The translations under genes and the position numbers were made by a program. From Miltoncostaea sp050250915 (GTDB lineage Bacteria > Actinomycetota > Thermoleophilia > Miltoncostaeales > Miltoncostaeaceae), in the NCBI GenBank assembly GCA_050250915.1, contig JBFWNT010000015.1, positions 27,160 to 91,159 on the forward strand: a stretch of DNA of 64,000 nt, written 5' to 3'. This document shows positions 55,717 through 63,860 of this stretch, one piece after another (position 1 is the stretch's first letter; each line of letters starts with the position of its first letter). The notes beneath the pieces are model-generated. The model was not told where the DNA came from. It worked only from the letters and a program-made list of their open reading frames with translations, and ran no database searches.

Positions 55717-57522
55717 CTACCCCGTGCGACGAAGGGCCAGCAGCGCCTGGTCGTCGGCGCCGCCGGGGGCCATCCCGGCCACCACCGCGTCCAGCAGCTG
55801 GTCCGACGGCAGGGCGGCGGCGGCGCCCGCCACCTCGCGCAGGCGCTCCAGCCCCACGTCGATCCCGCGCCCCCGGCGTTCGACGACGCCGTCGGTGAAG
55901 AGCACCAGCACGTCGTCGCGCCCGAACGGCGCGATCCCGGCGGCGAAACGGTACAGGCCCATGCCGAGGGGGGTGCTGCGGCCGTCCATGAGGTACCGCG
56001 CCGGGCCGTCCCGCGGCACCAGCAGCGGCGGGGGGTGCCCGGCGCACGCGTACGCCACCGTTCCGTCGGCCAGCACGTCCAGGCACGCGGCCGTCGCGGC
56101 GGCTGCGCCCTCGACGTCGCGCGCGAAGCGGTCGAGGTGCTCGAGGGCGCGGCCCGGGGTCACGCGCAGCTGCTGGAGGATGCGCCACGAGGAGCGCAGC
56201 TGGCCCATCGCCGACGCCGCCTCCACCCCGTGGCCCACCACGTCGCCCACGACCACGCCCACGACGCCGTCGGGGCGCACCACGCAGTCGTAGAAGTCGC
56301 CGCCCGCGAGGCCCGCCTCGGCGGGCAGGTAGCGCACGGCGACCGCCATCCCCGGGGGGTCGGGCAGGCCCGCGGGCAGCAGGCGCCGCTGCAGCAGCTC
56401 GGCGGCCGAGCGCTGCACGTCGAACAGGCGGGCGCGGTCGAGGGCCTGGGCGCAGAGCTCGGCGAGGGTCTCCACCAGGCGCCGCTCGCCGCCGGTGAAG
56501 CGCCGCTCCTCGCCCTCGAACCGGAACCCGAGGGCGCCGATGACCCGCCCCTCCACGATCAGCGGCAGCCCCACGCCGACCGGGCCGAGGCCGCTCGAGG
56601 GCGCCTCGAAGTCGCGGAGCCAGTCGTCGCGGGTCTCCAGCCACCGCGGCTCGCCGGTGCGCAGCACCCACGGCAGCGGCAGCCGGGCGTCGAGGGCGAT
56701 CGGCGAGCCCGGCGGGAGCACCCCCGGCGGATAGCCGCGCGTGGCCGCCACCGTCGCGGTCGCGCCGTCCTGGACCGCGACGACCCCGGCCAGCGCCCCG
56801 AGCGCGGCCATGCAGTCGTCCACGATGACGTCGGCGACCTCCTCGGCGGTGACCGCCCGGGACAGGGCCGCGGTGACCCGGCGCAGCAGCTCCTCGCGCG
56901 CCCGGGCCCGCTCCATCGCGGTCCCCATCGCCTGCTCGGCCTCGAACAGGCGCGCGTTCTCGATCGCCAGGCCCGCGCGCCGCCCGATGTCCTGGGCCAG
57001 CGCCAGCGCCCCCGCGTCGTAGGAGGCACGGCCGGCCCCGCGCTGCAGCGACAGGCAGCCGATCACCTGGCCCCGCGCCGTGAGGGGCACGCAGAGCCAG
57101 GTCCGGCTCCCGAGCGCGCGGACGTCGGCCAGCGCCTCGGCGTCGGGCGCCCACGTGATCCCGGCGGCGTCGGTCACCTCCTCCACCAGCTCCGGCGCGC
57201 CGCGCGCGATCACGCGCTCGGGTCCCGGGACGTCGGGCCCGGCGCAGCACCGCCCGTAGAGGCGGGAGGCGACGCGCTCCAGCTCCGGGTCGCGGTGGGC
57301 CACGGCCGCCAGGCGCGAGCGGTCCGCCCCGGGCACGCGGATCCGCACCGTGGCCAGGTCGGCCATCCCCGGCACCAGCAGCTGCATCAGGCGCCGCAGG
57401 CGCTCGTCGGCGCCGAGCGCCTGGTCGAGCTCCAGGGAGACGGCGCTGAGCAGGCGCAGACGCTCCTCGGGCGTCGTCGCCAGGTCGTGGGCCTGCATCG
57501 CGAGCGGGTCGGGATGCGCCAT
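55717..57522 (-). CDS. GAF-domain SpoIIE-type protein phosphatase
   Basis: A 601-aa cytoplasmic protein. Two GAF domains (~25-190 and ~200-385, CVPLTARGQVIGCLSL and GLPLIVEGRVIGALGF) precede a PP2C/SpoIIE phosphatase (~395-600) with metal motifs LAGGDFYDC, GDVVGHGVEAA, CAGHPPPLL, VLFTDGVVER and GGADDQALLAL. Such enzymes dephosphorylate STAS anti-sigma-factor antagonists; one is encoded at 61706. ATG 57522 has no SD; the open frame reaches 57561. No anti-sigma kinase gene is in the window. Confidence 0.9.
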   Translation of the reverse strand: MAHPDPLAMQAHDLATTPEERLRLLSAVSLELDQALGADERLRRLMQLLVPGMADLATVRIRVPGADRSRLAAVAHRDPELERVASRLYGRCCAGPDVPGPERVIARGAPELVEEVTDAAGITWAPDAEALADVRALGSRTWLCVPLTARGQVIGCLSLQRGAGRASYDAGALALAQDIGRRAGLAIENARLFEAEQAMGTAMERARAREELLRRVTAALSRAVTAEEVADVIVDDCMAALGALAGVVAVQDGATATVAATRGYPPGVLPPGSPIALDARLPLPWVLRTGEPRWLETRDDWLRDFEAPSSGLGPVGVGLPLIVEGRVIGALGFRFEGEERRFTGGERRLVETLAELCAQALDRARLFDVQRSAAELLQRRLLPAGLPDPPGMAVAVRYLPAEAGLAGGDFYDCVVRPDGVVGVVVGDVVGHGVEAASAMGQLRSSWRILQQLRVTPGRALEHLDRFARDVEGAAAATAACLDVLADGTVAYACAGHPPPLLVPRDGPARYLMDGRSTPLGMGLYRFAAGIAPFGRDDVLVLFTDGVVERRGRGIDVGLERLREVAGAAAALPSDQLLDAVVAGMAPGGADDQALLALRRTG

Positions 57523-57635
57523 CAGGGGGTGATCGGAACCCGCCGGGCGCCGCCGCCGCAACCCCGGCGGGGGCGGAGGTTGGGCCGCGCCCGCCGGGCG
57601 AGCGGGAACCGCCGCACGGGGTAGGAGGCGATCGG

Positions 57636-57872
57636 ATGCTCACACCGGGCGACAAGGCGATCGTGACGCGCAGGACGCGCATGCGCGCCGGCAGCATCTC
57701 CGTCCTCGCGCCGGGCGACGAGGTGGAGGTGGTGAAGGTGGGGGAGCGCCACTGCGCCGTGCAGCTCCTGGGATCGGTCTTCGTCGTCCCCACGGACGCG
57801 CTGGCCCCCGTCGCGGGCCCCGGCGAGGAGGTCGCGCCGCGGTCGGACGAGGACGAGTGGTGGAACTTCTGA
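57636..57872 (+). CDS. Small beta-rich hypothetical protein (78 aa)
   Basis: SD GGAGG precedes ATG 57636. The protein alternates strands (DKAIVTRRTRMRAGSISVLAPGD, EVEVVKVGERHCAVQLLGSVFVVP), like a small SH3-type or KOW-like barrel, and ends with acidic residues and WWNF. I know no family. It stands alone between two minus-strand genes. Confidence 0.65.
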   Translation: MLTPGDKAIVTRRTRMRAGSISVLAPGDEVEVVKVGERHCAVQLLGSVFVVPTDALAPVAGPGEEVAPRSDEDEWWNF

Positions 57873-57882
57873 GCGGCGGGGC

Positions 57883-59133
57883 TCAGGTCGCCGCCGCGAC
57901 GCCCTCCCCGCGGACCACCGCGTCGAGGTGGGCGGCCAGGTGCTCGGTCAGGTCCCGGGCGTCGGCGTCCGCGCCGTCGATGAGCGTCGACTTGCGGCGG
58001 CGCAGGAACGGCATCCCCATGAGGTAGAGCCCGGGCACGCGCGTGACGCCGCCGTCGTGGATCAGGCGGCCGCGCGGGTTCAGGACCGGCGCCTCGAGCC
58101 AGGAGAGCTCGGCCTTGTAGCCCGTGGCCCACAGCACGCTGCGGATGCCCTCGCGCTCCAGGTCCAGCTCGGTGACCGGCTCGTCGGGGACGGCCGTCCG
58201 GGGGAAGCGCTCCGGGGGCGGCGCGTCCACGCCGTTCGCCAGCGCCCACGCGTCGAGGGTGTCGAGCAGGCGCTCCAGCTTCAGGTCGGCCAGGGCGCAG
58301 ACGTTGCGCAGCGAGCCGGAGAACAGCAGCCGGCGGTCGCGGATCGTCTGGAGACGGCCCACCAGCCGCGCGCCGCGCCCGGTGAGGGAGTTCAGGTCGA
58401 GCGTGCCGCCGCCGCCGCCGGTGAGCTGCATCGACGGGATGCTGCGCGCGCGCACCAGGTCGTCCATGTCGGTCCAGGGCTCGCCGAGGACGCCGGCCTC
58501 CTCCATCCACCAGAGGATGTCCGCGCCCCGGTACCGCCGCGGCACCCGCACGTGCTCGCCCACGGCGATGGTCACGTCGCGGCCGGCGCGCAGCAGCTCG
58601 TCGGCGATCTGGATGCCGCTCGCGGCGACGCCGACAACCAGCACGCCCCCCTCGGGCACCTGGCCGGGGTTCCGGTAGCCCCAGGCCGTGAGGGAGGGGA
58701 CGTCCGGCGGCAGCTCGGCGGCCACGGCGGGCAGCGACGGCGCGTTGCACGCCCCGGAGGCCACGACCACCGCGTCGGCCGTCCACGACCCGTCGTCCGA
58801 CTCCACCAGGAACCCGGCGCCCGACCGGCGGACGGTCCGGACGGTGGTGTTGGTGCGCACCGGCGCGCCCGCCGCGTAGGCGGTGATGTACTCGACCACC
58901 TCCGGAACGGTCATGTAGCCGTCGGGGTCGTCGCCGGCGTAGGCCTGGCCCGGCAGCCGGCTGAGCCAGTTCGGCGTCAGCAGGCGCAGGGAGTCCCAGC
59001 GCTCCGTCCGCCACGAGTTCGCCACCTCGCCGCGCTCGAGGACCACGTGGTCGATCGAGCGGGACGCGAGGTGGCGGCTCATGGCCAGGCCGCAGTGCCC
59101 GGCGCCGACGACGACGACCGGGAGGTGCGGCAC
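57883..59133 (-). CDS. Flavin-containing monooxygenase-like NAD(P)/FAD oxidoreductase
   Basis: A 416-aa protein. VVVVGAGHCGLAMSRHL (~6-22) is the FAD-binding GxGxxG, and LVVGVAASGIQIADELL (~165) the NADPH-binding second Rossmann site; SVLWATGYKAELSWL (~335) is the ATG motif of FMO/CzcO-type enzymes. It probably oxidises small S, N or other substrates, or acts as a putrescine- or arsenic-linked oxidoreductase. GTG 59133 is preferred; the frame extends upstream to overlap the OsmC stop. Both are likely one operon. Confidence 0.85.
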   Translation of the reverse strand: MPHLPVVVVGAGHCGLAMSRHLASRSIDHVVLERGEVANSWRTERWDSLRLLTPNWLSRLPGQAYAGDDPDGYMTVPEVVEYITAYAAGAPVRTNTTVRTVRRSGAGFLVESDDGSWTADAVVVASGACNAPSLPAVAAELPPDVPSLTAWGYRNPGQVPEGGVLVVGVAASGIQIADELLRAGRDVTIAVGEHVRVPRRYRGADILWWMEEAGVLGEPWTDMDDLVRARSIPSMQLTGGGGGTLDLNSLTGRGARLVGRLQTIRDRRLLFSGSLRNVCALADLKLERLLDTLDAWALANGVDAPPPERFPRTAVPDEPVTELDLEREGIRSVLWATGYKAELSWLEAPVLNPRGRLIHDGGVTRVPGLYLMGMPFLRRRKSTLIDGADADARDLTEHLAAHLDAVVRGEGVAAAT

Positions 59134-59150
59134 CGCTGCGGACGGGGTGC

Positions 59151-59711
59151 TCAGTTGACCGTGACCGAGATGTTCGTCGGGTTGGTGAGCACGTCGAACA
59201 CCGCGGAGCGCTTCTGCGACTGCGCGACGAGGGCCTCGAGGGCCTGCTGGTCGCCCTCCGCGTCGATGTCGTAGGCGACGCTGATCGAGCTGAACCCGTT
59301 CCGGACGTCCGGGTCGGCACCGAGGATGCCGTGGAGGTCCATGTCGGCGGTGATCGTGGCGCTCACCGAGTTGAGCTGGATCTTGCGCTGCTGCGCGATC
59401 GCGGCGACGCCGGCGGTCAGGCAGCTGCCGAGGGCCACGAGGACGTACTCCACCGGCGTGACGCCGTTGTCCTCCGCGGCGAACTGCAGCGGGTGGTCCG
59501 CGTCGTAGGTGAAGGTGTTCTTGTGCTGCTGCTCGTCGCCGAAGCCGTAGAACGACTCGACGCTCGACTGGCTGTGCGTGCCGCGCACCCAGGAGGTGGT
59601 GGCGCGCCACTGGAACTGGGCGATGTCGGGGGTGTCCGCGAGGGCCTCGCGGACGCCGAGGAGGGCCTCGACGTTGACGCCGTTGTCGACCGGGATCTCA
59701 GCCGTGGACAC
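59151..59711 (-). CDS. OsmC-family protein with a single cysteine
   Basis: A 186-aa protein with the OsmC/Ohr fold: GVTPVEYVLVALGSCLTAG (~84-102) holds the usual first reactive Cys, and LEALVAQSQKRSAVFDVL the C-terminal helix. The second Cys of Ohr/OsmC peroxidases is missing, so thiol chemistry would need an external partner; many single-Cys OsmC-like proteins have other roles. AGGAG precedes GTG 59711. A palindrome in the divergent promoter (59744-59759) probably controls it. Confidence 0.85.
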   Translation of the reverse strand: MSTAEIPVDNGVNVEALLGVREALADTPDIAQFQWRATTSWVRGTHSQSSVESFYGFGDEQQHKNTFTYDADHPLQFAAEDNGVTPVEYVLVALGSCLTAGVAAIAQQRKIQLNSVSATITADMDLHGILGADPDVRNGFSSISVAYDIDAEGDQQALEALVAQSQKRSAVFDVLTNPTNISVTVN

Positions 59712-59743
59712 TGATCCGCTCCTATTCGTGGAAAAAGGTGTCA

Positions 59744-59778
59744 GTAATCGCGGGATTACGGTCGTCGCATCCTATACC
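59744..59778. promoter_or_regulatory. Palindrome GTAATC-N4-GATTAC in the osmC divergent promoter
   Basis: The repeat is at 59744-59759, 33 bp before the OsmC start; TATACC (59773-59778) is a -10 candidate for the divergent gene at 59830. A local redox or organic-peroxide regulator is plausible, but none is encoded next to it. Confidence 0.4.
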
Positions 59779-59829
59779 GGAGCGCCGCCCGCCTTGCCGC
59801 GGCCGGGCGCGTGCCCGAAGCTGCCCCGC

Positions 59830-61731
59830 GTGCCCGCCCGCCGTCGCCGCGGTCCGCTGCTCGCGGTCCTGCTCGCCCTCGTCGCGCTCGCGGCCGCCGC
59901 CGTGCCCGCCGCCGCCCAGGACGACCCTGCCGCTCGCGAGCTGGCCGAACGCTACGCCCCGATCGTGGTGGTCCGCGACCAGGACGGCGCATGCGACAAG
60001 GACGGCGAACCCTACCGGCCCGTCCCCGTCGAGACCGTGCTGGACGCGCAGGGCGTGGTGCTGCGGGGCGACGACGGGACGGTGGTGAAGCAGGCGCCGG
60101 GGATGGCCGACATCGTGGGCCTGGGGCCGAAGACCTCGCTCGACTTCAACGGCAACCCGCGCCGGCCGGGGTGCACCTTCGAGAAGGACTTCGACCGGCT
60201 CGGCGCCGGGCAGCCGGACGTGGCGTACGCCCACGTGGCCACCGACCCCGCGGCGCCGGGGAGGCTGGTGCTCCAATACTGGTTCTTCTGGTACTTCGAC
60301 GACTACGTCAACACCCACGAGGGCGACTGGGAGTTCGTCCAGCTGGTGTGGGACGTGCCGACCGCCGAGGAGGCGCTGCGGACGCCGCCGGTGGAGACCG
60401 GCTACTCGCAGCACTCCGGCGGCGAGCGCGCCGACTGGGACGGCGGCAAGCTGGAGCGCCGCGGCGACCACCCGGTGGTGTACGCGGCGGCCGGCTCGCA
60501 CGCCAACTTCTACACGCCCGACCTGTTCCTGGGGCGCAACGCCGACGAGGGCTTCGGGTGCGACGACGCGCGGCCGCCGGGCACCTCCCTCCCGACGCAG
60601 GCGAGGCTGCTGCCGTCGGGGGAGGTGGATCCGCACGGCCCGGACGCGTGGCTCCTCTTCCAGGGGCGGTGGGGCGAGTTCGACAAGCCCCCGTACGACG
60701 CGCCGCCGGGGCCGCGCACCAAGGAGGAGTGGGGCGCGCCGATCGCCTGGCAGGACTCCCTGCGCGACGGCAGCTTCGCCGTCCCGAGCGGCACGAGCCT
60801 GGGGCCCACGGCCACGGGCGCCTTCTGCGCGGTGGTGGACCTGGGGGGCAGGATCTACACGGCGGTCTCGTCGCCGGTGGTGCTGCTCCTGATGGTGCTG
60901 GGGCTCATCAGCACGGCGGGGGCCGCGGTGAAGTCCACGGCGTGGCGGCCGCGGATCCCGCACCCCATCCGCCGCCGCCGGGCCGCGGGCCAGATGCTGA
61001 CCGCCGCCCTGCGCGTGTACCGGGAACGCAGACGCGTGCTGGTGGCCATCGGCGTGCTGTTCCTGCCCGCCGCGATCATCGAGGTCGCGGTGCAGCAGGC
61101 GGTGTTCGGCCTCACGCCGCTGGGCGACCTGGTCGCCACCGCCGGCACCGACAGCCTGGTCTCGATCGCGCTCGCGCTGCTGGTGGCCGGCGCCGGCCAT
61201 GTGCTGGCCGCGACGCTGGTGGTCGGCGGGGTGGCGATCGTGCTGGACGAGGTGGAGGAGGACCGCCCGCCCTCGATCCGCAAGGCCTACTTCCTGCTCT
61301 CCCGCGCGGCGGGCCGGCTGATGCGCACCGCGCTCCGCATCATCGTGCTGGTGGGCGTGCTGGCGCTGACGATCGTCGGCATCCCCGTCGCCGTGTGGCT
61401 GCTGGGGCGCTGGGCGGTGGCGGTGCAGGTGGCGGCGCTGGAGGGGGCGCGCCCCGCCGACGCGCTGGCGCGCAGCCGCACCCTGGTGCGGGGCACGTGG
61501 TGGCGGACGACGTCGATCGCCGCGGTGGTGAACATCCTGGGCGCGGCGACGGGGCCCGTCCTCGGGATCGTCCTGATGTTCACCACCACGCTGCCGCTGG
61601 CCACGATCAACGCGGTCAGCTCGGCGGTGTTCGTGTTCGCGATGCCGCTCGCGGGCGCCGCGCTGGCCTTCCTCTACGGCGACCTCGTGGCCCGGAGCCG
61701 CGCGCTCAGCCCTCCGCCAGCAGCTCCGTGA
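59830..61731 (+). CDS. Vps62-like exported domain fused to a polytopic membrane domain
   Basis: A 633-aa protein. Residues 1-35 include a signal peptide ending near AVPAAAQ. The next ~320 residues resemble the Vps62/DUF946 family (RYAPIVVVRDQDGACD, LVLQYWFFWYFDDYVNTHEG, HPVVYAAAGSHANFY). From ~340 come six hydrophobic segments (VVLLLMVLGLISTAGAA, LVAIGVLFLPAAIIEVAV, LVSIALALLVAGAGHVLA, MRTALRIIVLVGVLALTIVG, and two more), similar to the glycerophosphodiester-phosphodiesterase membrane domain. The role of the fusion is unknown. The last 26 bp overlap the convergent STAS gene. GTG 59830 start. Confidence 0.75.
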   Translation: MPARRRRGPLLAVLLALVALAAAAVPAAAQDDPAARELAERYAPIVVVRDQDGACDKDGEPYRPVPVETVLDAQGVVLRGDDGTVVKQAPGMADIVGLGPKTSLDFNGNPRRPGCTFEKDFDRLGAGQPDVAYAHVATDPAAPGRLVLQYWFFWYFDDYVNTHEGDWEFVQLVWDVPTAEEALRTPPVETGYSQHSGGERADWDGGKLERRGDHPVVYAAAGSHANFYTPDLFLGRNADEGFGCDDARPPGTSLPTQARLLPSGEVDPHGPDAWLLFQGRWGEFDKPPYDAPPGPRTKEEWGAPIAWQDSLRDGSFAVPSGTSLGPTATGAFCAVVDLGGRIYTAVSSPVVLLLMVLGLISTAGAAVKSTAWRPRIPHPIRRRRAAGQMLTAALRVYRERRRVLVAIGVLFLPAAIIEVAVQQAVFGLTPLGDLVATAGTDSLVSIALALLVAGAGHVLAATLVVGGVAIVLDEVEEDRPPSIRKAYFLLSRAAGRLMRTALRIIVLVGVLALTIVGIPVAVWLLGRWAVAVQVAALEGARPADALARSRTLVRGTWWRTTSIAAVVNILGAATGPVLGIVLMFTTTLPLATINAVSSAVFVFAMPLAGAALAFLYGDLVARSRALSPPPAAP

Positions 61732-62023
61732 CGCCGATCAGGTCGAGCAGCCGTCGGACGTCGGGCGTGAGGTTGCGCACGCGCATCGCCCGCCCCGAGG
61801 ACACCGCCCGCTCGTGGAGGCGCAGCAGGGCCCGCACGCCGGAGGAGTCGATGAACGCGACGTCGCCCATGTCGATCTCGATGGGGCCGGACGTGGCCGC
61901 CGCGAGCTCGGTGACGCGGCGCACCAGCGACTCGCCGCCCGCCATGTCCAGCTCGCCCTTCAGGGCGTACCCCGCCCTCCCGTCCTGAAGGGTCTCACCG
62001 CCGCGGAGGGCGCCGCTGAGCAC
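61706..62023 (-). CDS. STAS-domain anti-sigma factor antagonist
   Basis: A 105-aa single STAS domain: YALKGELDMAGGESLVRRV (~17-35), IDMGDVAFIDSSGVRALLRL (~49-68) with the conserved phosphorylatable Ser in DSSGV, and VRRLLDLIGV at the end. When dephosphorylated it would bind an anti-sigma kinase and free a sigma factor. The SpoIIE-type phosphatase at 55717 may be its partner. GTG 62023 is the most likely start. Confidence 0.82.
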   Translation of the reverse strand: MLSGALRGGETLQDGRAGYALKGELDMAGGESLVRRVTELAAATSGPIEIDMGDVAFIDSSGVRALLRLHERAVSSGRAMRVRNLTPDVRRLLDLIGVTELLAEG

Positions 62024-62113
62024 GTCGGGGAGGGGCGTGGCGGGGAGCCTAGAGAGCCCCCCGGGGTCGCGGCAAGCGGTGCACGGGCGCGCCGGGGCGG
62101 GTACGACTCCGGC

Positions 62114-63187
62114 ATGGGGGAGCGGGTGCACGGGCGGCGCGCGGGCACCGCGCCGCAGCAGGTGGTGGCGCATGCGCCGGGGCGCGCGAACATCCTGGGG
62201 GAGCACACCGACCACCAGCGCGGTCTGGTGATGCCGTTCGCGCTGGCGCGCGGCATCACCGTCACGGGGGTGCGGACGGGCGGCCGCACGGCGGAGGTGC
62301 TGGCGCTGGACGTGGCCGCGGAGGACCGTTTCGGGCTCGACGACGTCCCCGGGGCCGGCGCGGGCGACTGGCGCGCCTACGTGCGCGGCACGCTCGCCGA
62401 GATGGAGCGGGCGGCCGGGCCCCTGCCCGGGATGCGCCTGACGGTGACGGGCGACCTGCCGATGGGCGCCGGGCTGTCGTCGTCGGCGGCGCTGGGGTCG
62501 GCGGTGGCACTCGCGGCGCTCGCGCTGGCCGGGGCGCGCGAGATGGAGCGGTTCCTGCTCGCGGCGGTGCTGCGGCGCGTGGAGTGGGAGTGGGCGGGGG
62601 TGCGCACCGGCCTCATGGACCAGCTGGCCGTGCTGGTGAGCCGCGAGGGCCACGCGCTGCTGGCGGACATGGCCACGCTCGAGACCCGCGACGTCCCGAT
62701 GGGCGCCGCCCGGTTCGCGGGGCGCGACACGGGCCGGCGCAGCGTGGCCGACGGGCGCTACCAGGAGCGCATCGACGAGTGCGCCGAGGCGGCCCGCCTG
62801 CTCGGGCTGCCGGACCTGCACGGGGCGGCGGCCGCCGCCGACGCCGAGGTCGCCGGGCTGCCGCCGGCCCTGGCGGCGCGGGTGCGGCACGTGGTGTCGG
62901 AGAACGCACGGGTGCGCGCCGGCGCCGACGCGCTGGGACGCGGGGACCTGCGCGCCCTCGGCGCGCTGCTGGACGCGTCCCACCGCTCGCTGCGCGACGA
63001 CTTCGCGGTGTCGACCCCGGCGGTGGAGGAGGCGTGGCGGGCCGCGCATCGCGACGGCGCGCTGGGCGCGCGGATCATGGGCGCCGGGTTCGGCGGGACC
63101 GTGATCGGGCTGTGGGACGGGCCTCCACCGCCGGGGTGGACGCCGCTCGATCCGGGTCGCTGTGCGTGGGCCGAGGTGGTGCGGTAG
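62114..63187 (+). CDS. galK: Galactokinase (GHMP kinase)
   Basis: A 357-aa kinase. APGRANILGEHTDHQRG (~22-38) is the galactokinase signature, LPMGAGLSSSAALG (~115-128) the ATP-binding GHMP motif 2, and GARIMGAGFGGTVIGL (~317-332) motif 3. It phosphorylates galactose to galactose-1-phosphate for the Leloir pathway. TACGAC, 6 nt upstream of ATG 62114, is a leaderless-type -10. galT and galE are not in the window. Confidence 0.88.
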   Translation: MGERVHGRRAGTAPQQVVAHAPGRANILGEHTDHQRGLVMPFALARGITVTGVRTGGRTAEVLALDVAAEDRFGLDDVPGAGAGDWRAYVRGTLAEMERAAGPLPGMRLTVTGDLPMGAGLSSSAALGSAVALAALALAGAREMERFLLAAVLRRVEWEWAGVRTGLMDQLAVLVSREGHALLADMATLETRDVPMGAARFAGRDTGRRSVADGRYQERIDECAEAARLLGLPDLHGAAAAADAEVAGLPPALAARVRHVVSENARVRAGADALGRGDLRALGALLDASHRSLRDDFAVSTPAVEEAWRAAHRDGALGARIMGAGFGGTVIGLWDGPPPPGWTPLDPGRCAWAEVVR

Positions 63188-63199
63188 CGTCACCTCGCC

Positions 63200-63529
63200 A
63201 TGCCGGATGAGGGCATCGACCCCACATCGCCGCGCGCGCGGCGGATGCGCGAGAACGAGGAGCTCATGGAGGAGCTCAACCGCCGCATCGAGCGGACGAT
63301 CGAGGACATCCGCGAGGAGGACGACGACGACCCGGACGCGCCGATCGCGTTCCTGTGCGAGTGCTCGCACCTGGACTGCCGCGAGCGCATCCACCTGGAG
63401 CCGTCCCGCTTCGACCGCATCCACCGGGACCCCGACGTCTTCATCCTGCTCCCGGGCCACGAGATCCTGGACGTCGAGCGCGTCGTCGACCAGGAGGGGG
63501 ACTTCCTGATCGTCCGCAAGCTGGTCTGA
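63200..63529 (+). CDS. Small cysteine-bearing hypothetical protein (109 aa)
   Basis: An N-terminal charged helix (RRMRENEELMEELNRRIE) and an acidic stretch (EDDDDPD) precede FLCECSHLDCRERIHLEP, where three Cys are spaced C-x-C-x4-C with nearby His, possibly a metal site or a small redox motif. The C-terminus is strand-rich (FLIVRKLV). TAGCGT 9 nt before ATG 63200 is a -10 candidate. Family unknown to me. Confidence 0.7.
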   Translation: MPDEGIDPTSPRARRMRENEELMEELNRRIERTIEDIREEDDDDPDAPIAFLCECSHLDCRERIHLEPSRFDRIHRDPDVFILLPGHEILDVERVVDQEGDFLIVRKLV

Positions 63530-63532
63530 GCC

Positions 63533-63860
63533 GTTCATTCGAACGCCGGCGGGCGCGTCCCCTCGTCCAACCCGTCGATCGAAGGGACTCGGACGCGTTC
63601 ACCCGGCTCGCGGCCTGTCGTTCACTTGAACGGACCTTGGGGTTCATCTGAACCTCAAGGGGAGCCGGCGTGCCCTTGTCGCACCCCTTCAATGAGGGGG
63701 TTCGGACACGTTCGCTCGGTTCGCGCCCTGCCGTTCATTGGAACGACCGCCGAGGTTCATCTGGACGTCGAGGCGGTCGGCGTGCCCTCGTGTACGCACC
63801 TGCATTGAAGGGGTTCGGACGCATTCGGGGTGGCCGAGGCCCCGTCGTGCATTCGAAACC
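63533..63860. repeat. Degenerate tandem repeat with 113-bp period
   Basis: Landmarks recur exactly 113 bp apart: GGACGCGTTC-type blocks at 63591, 63704 and 63817; GTTCA-N2-TGAAC-type inverted repeats at 63620 and 63733, and at 63642 and 63755. GGCGTGCCC recurs at 63667 and 63779. A single GTTCATTCGAAC at 63533 starts the region. The period is not a multiple of three, so a coding repeat is unlikely. Confidence 0.8.
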
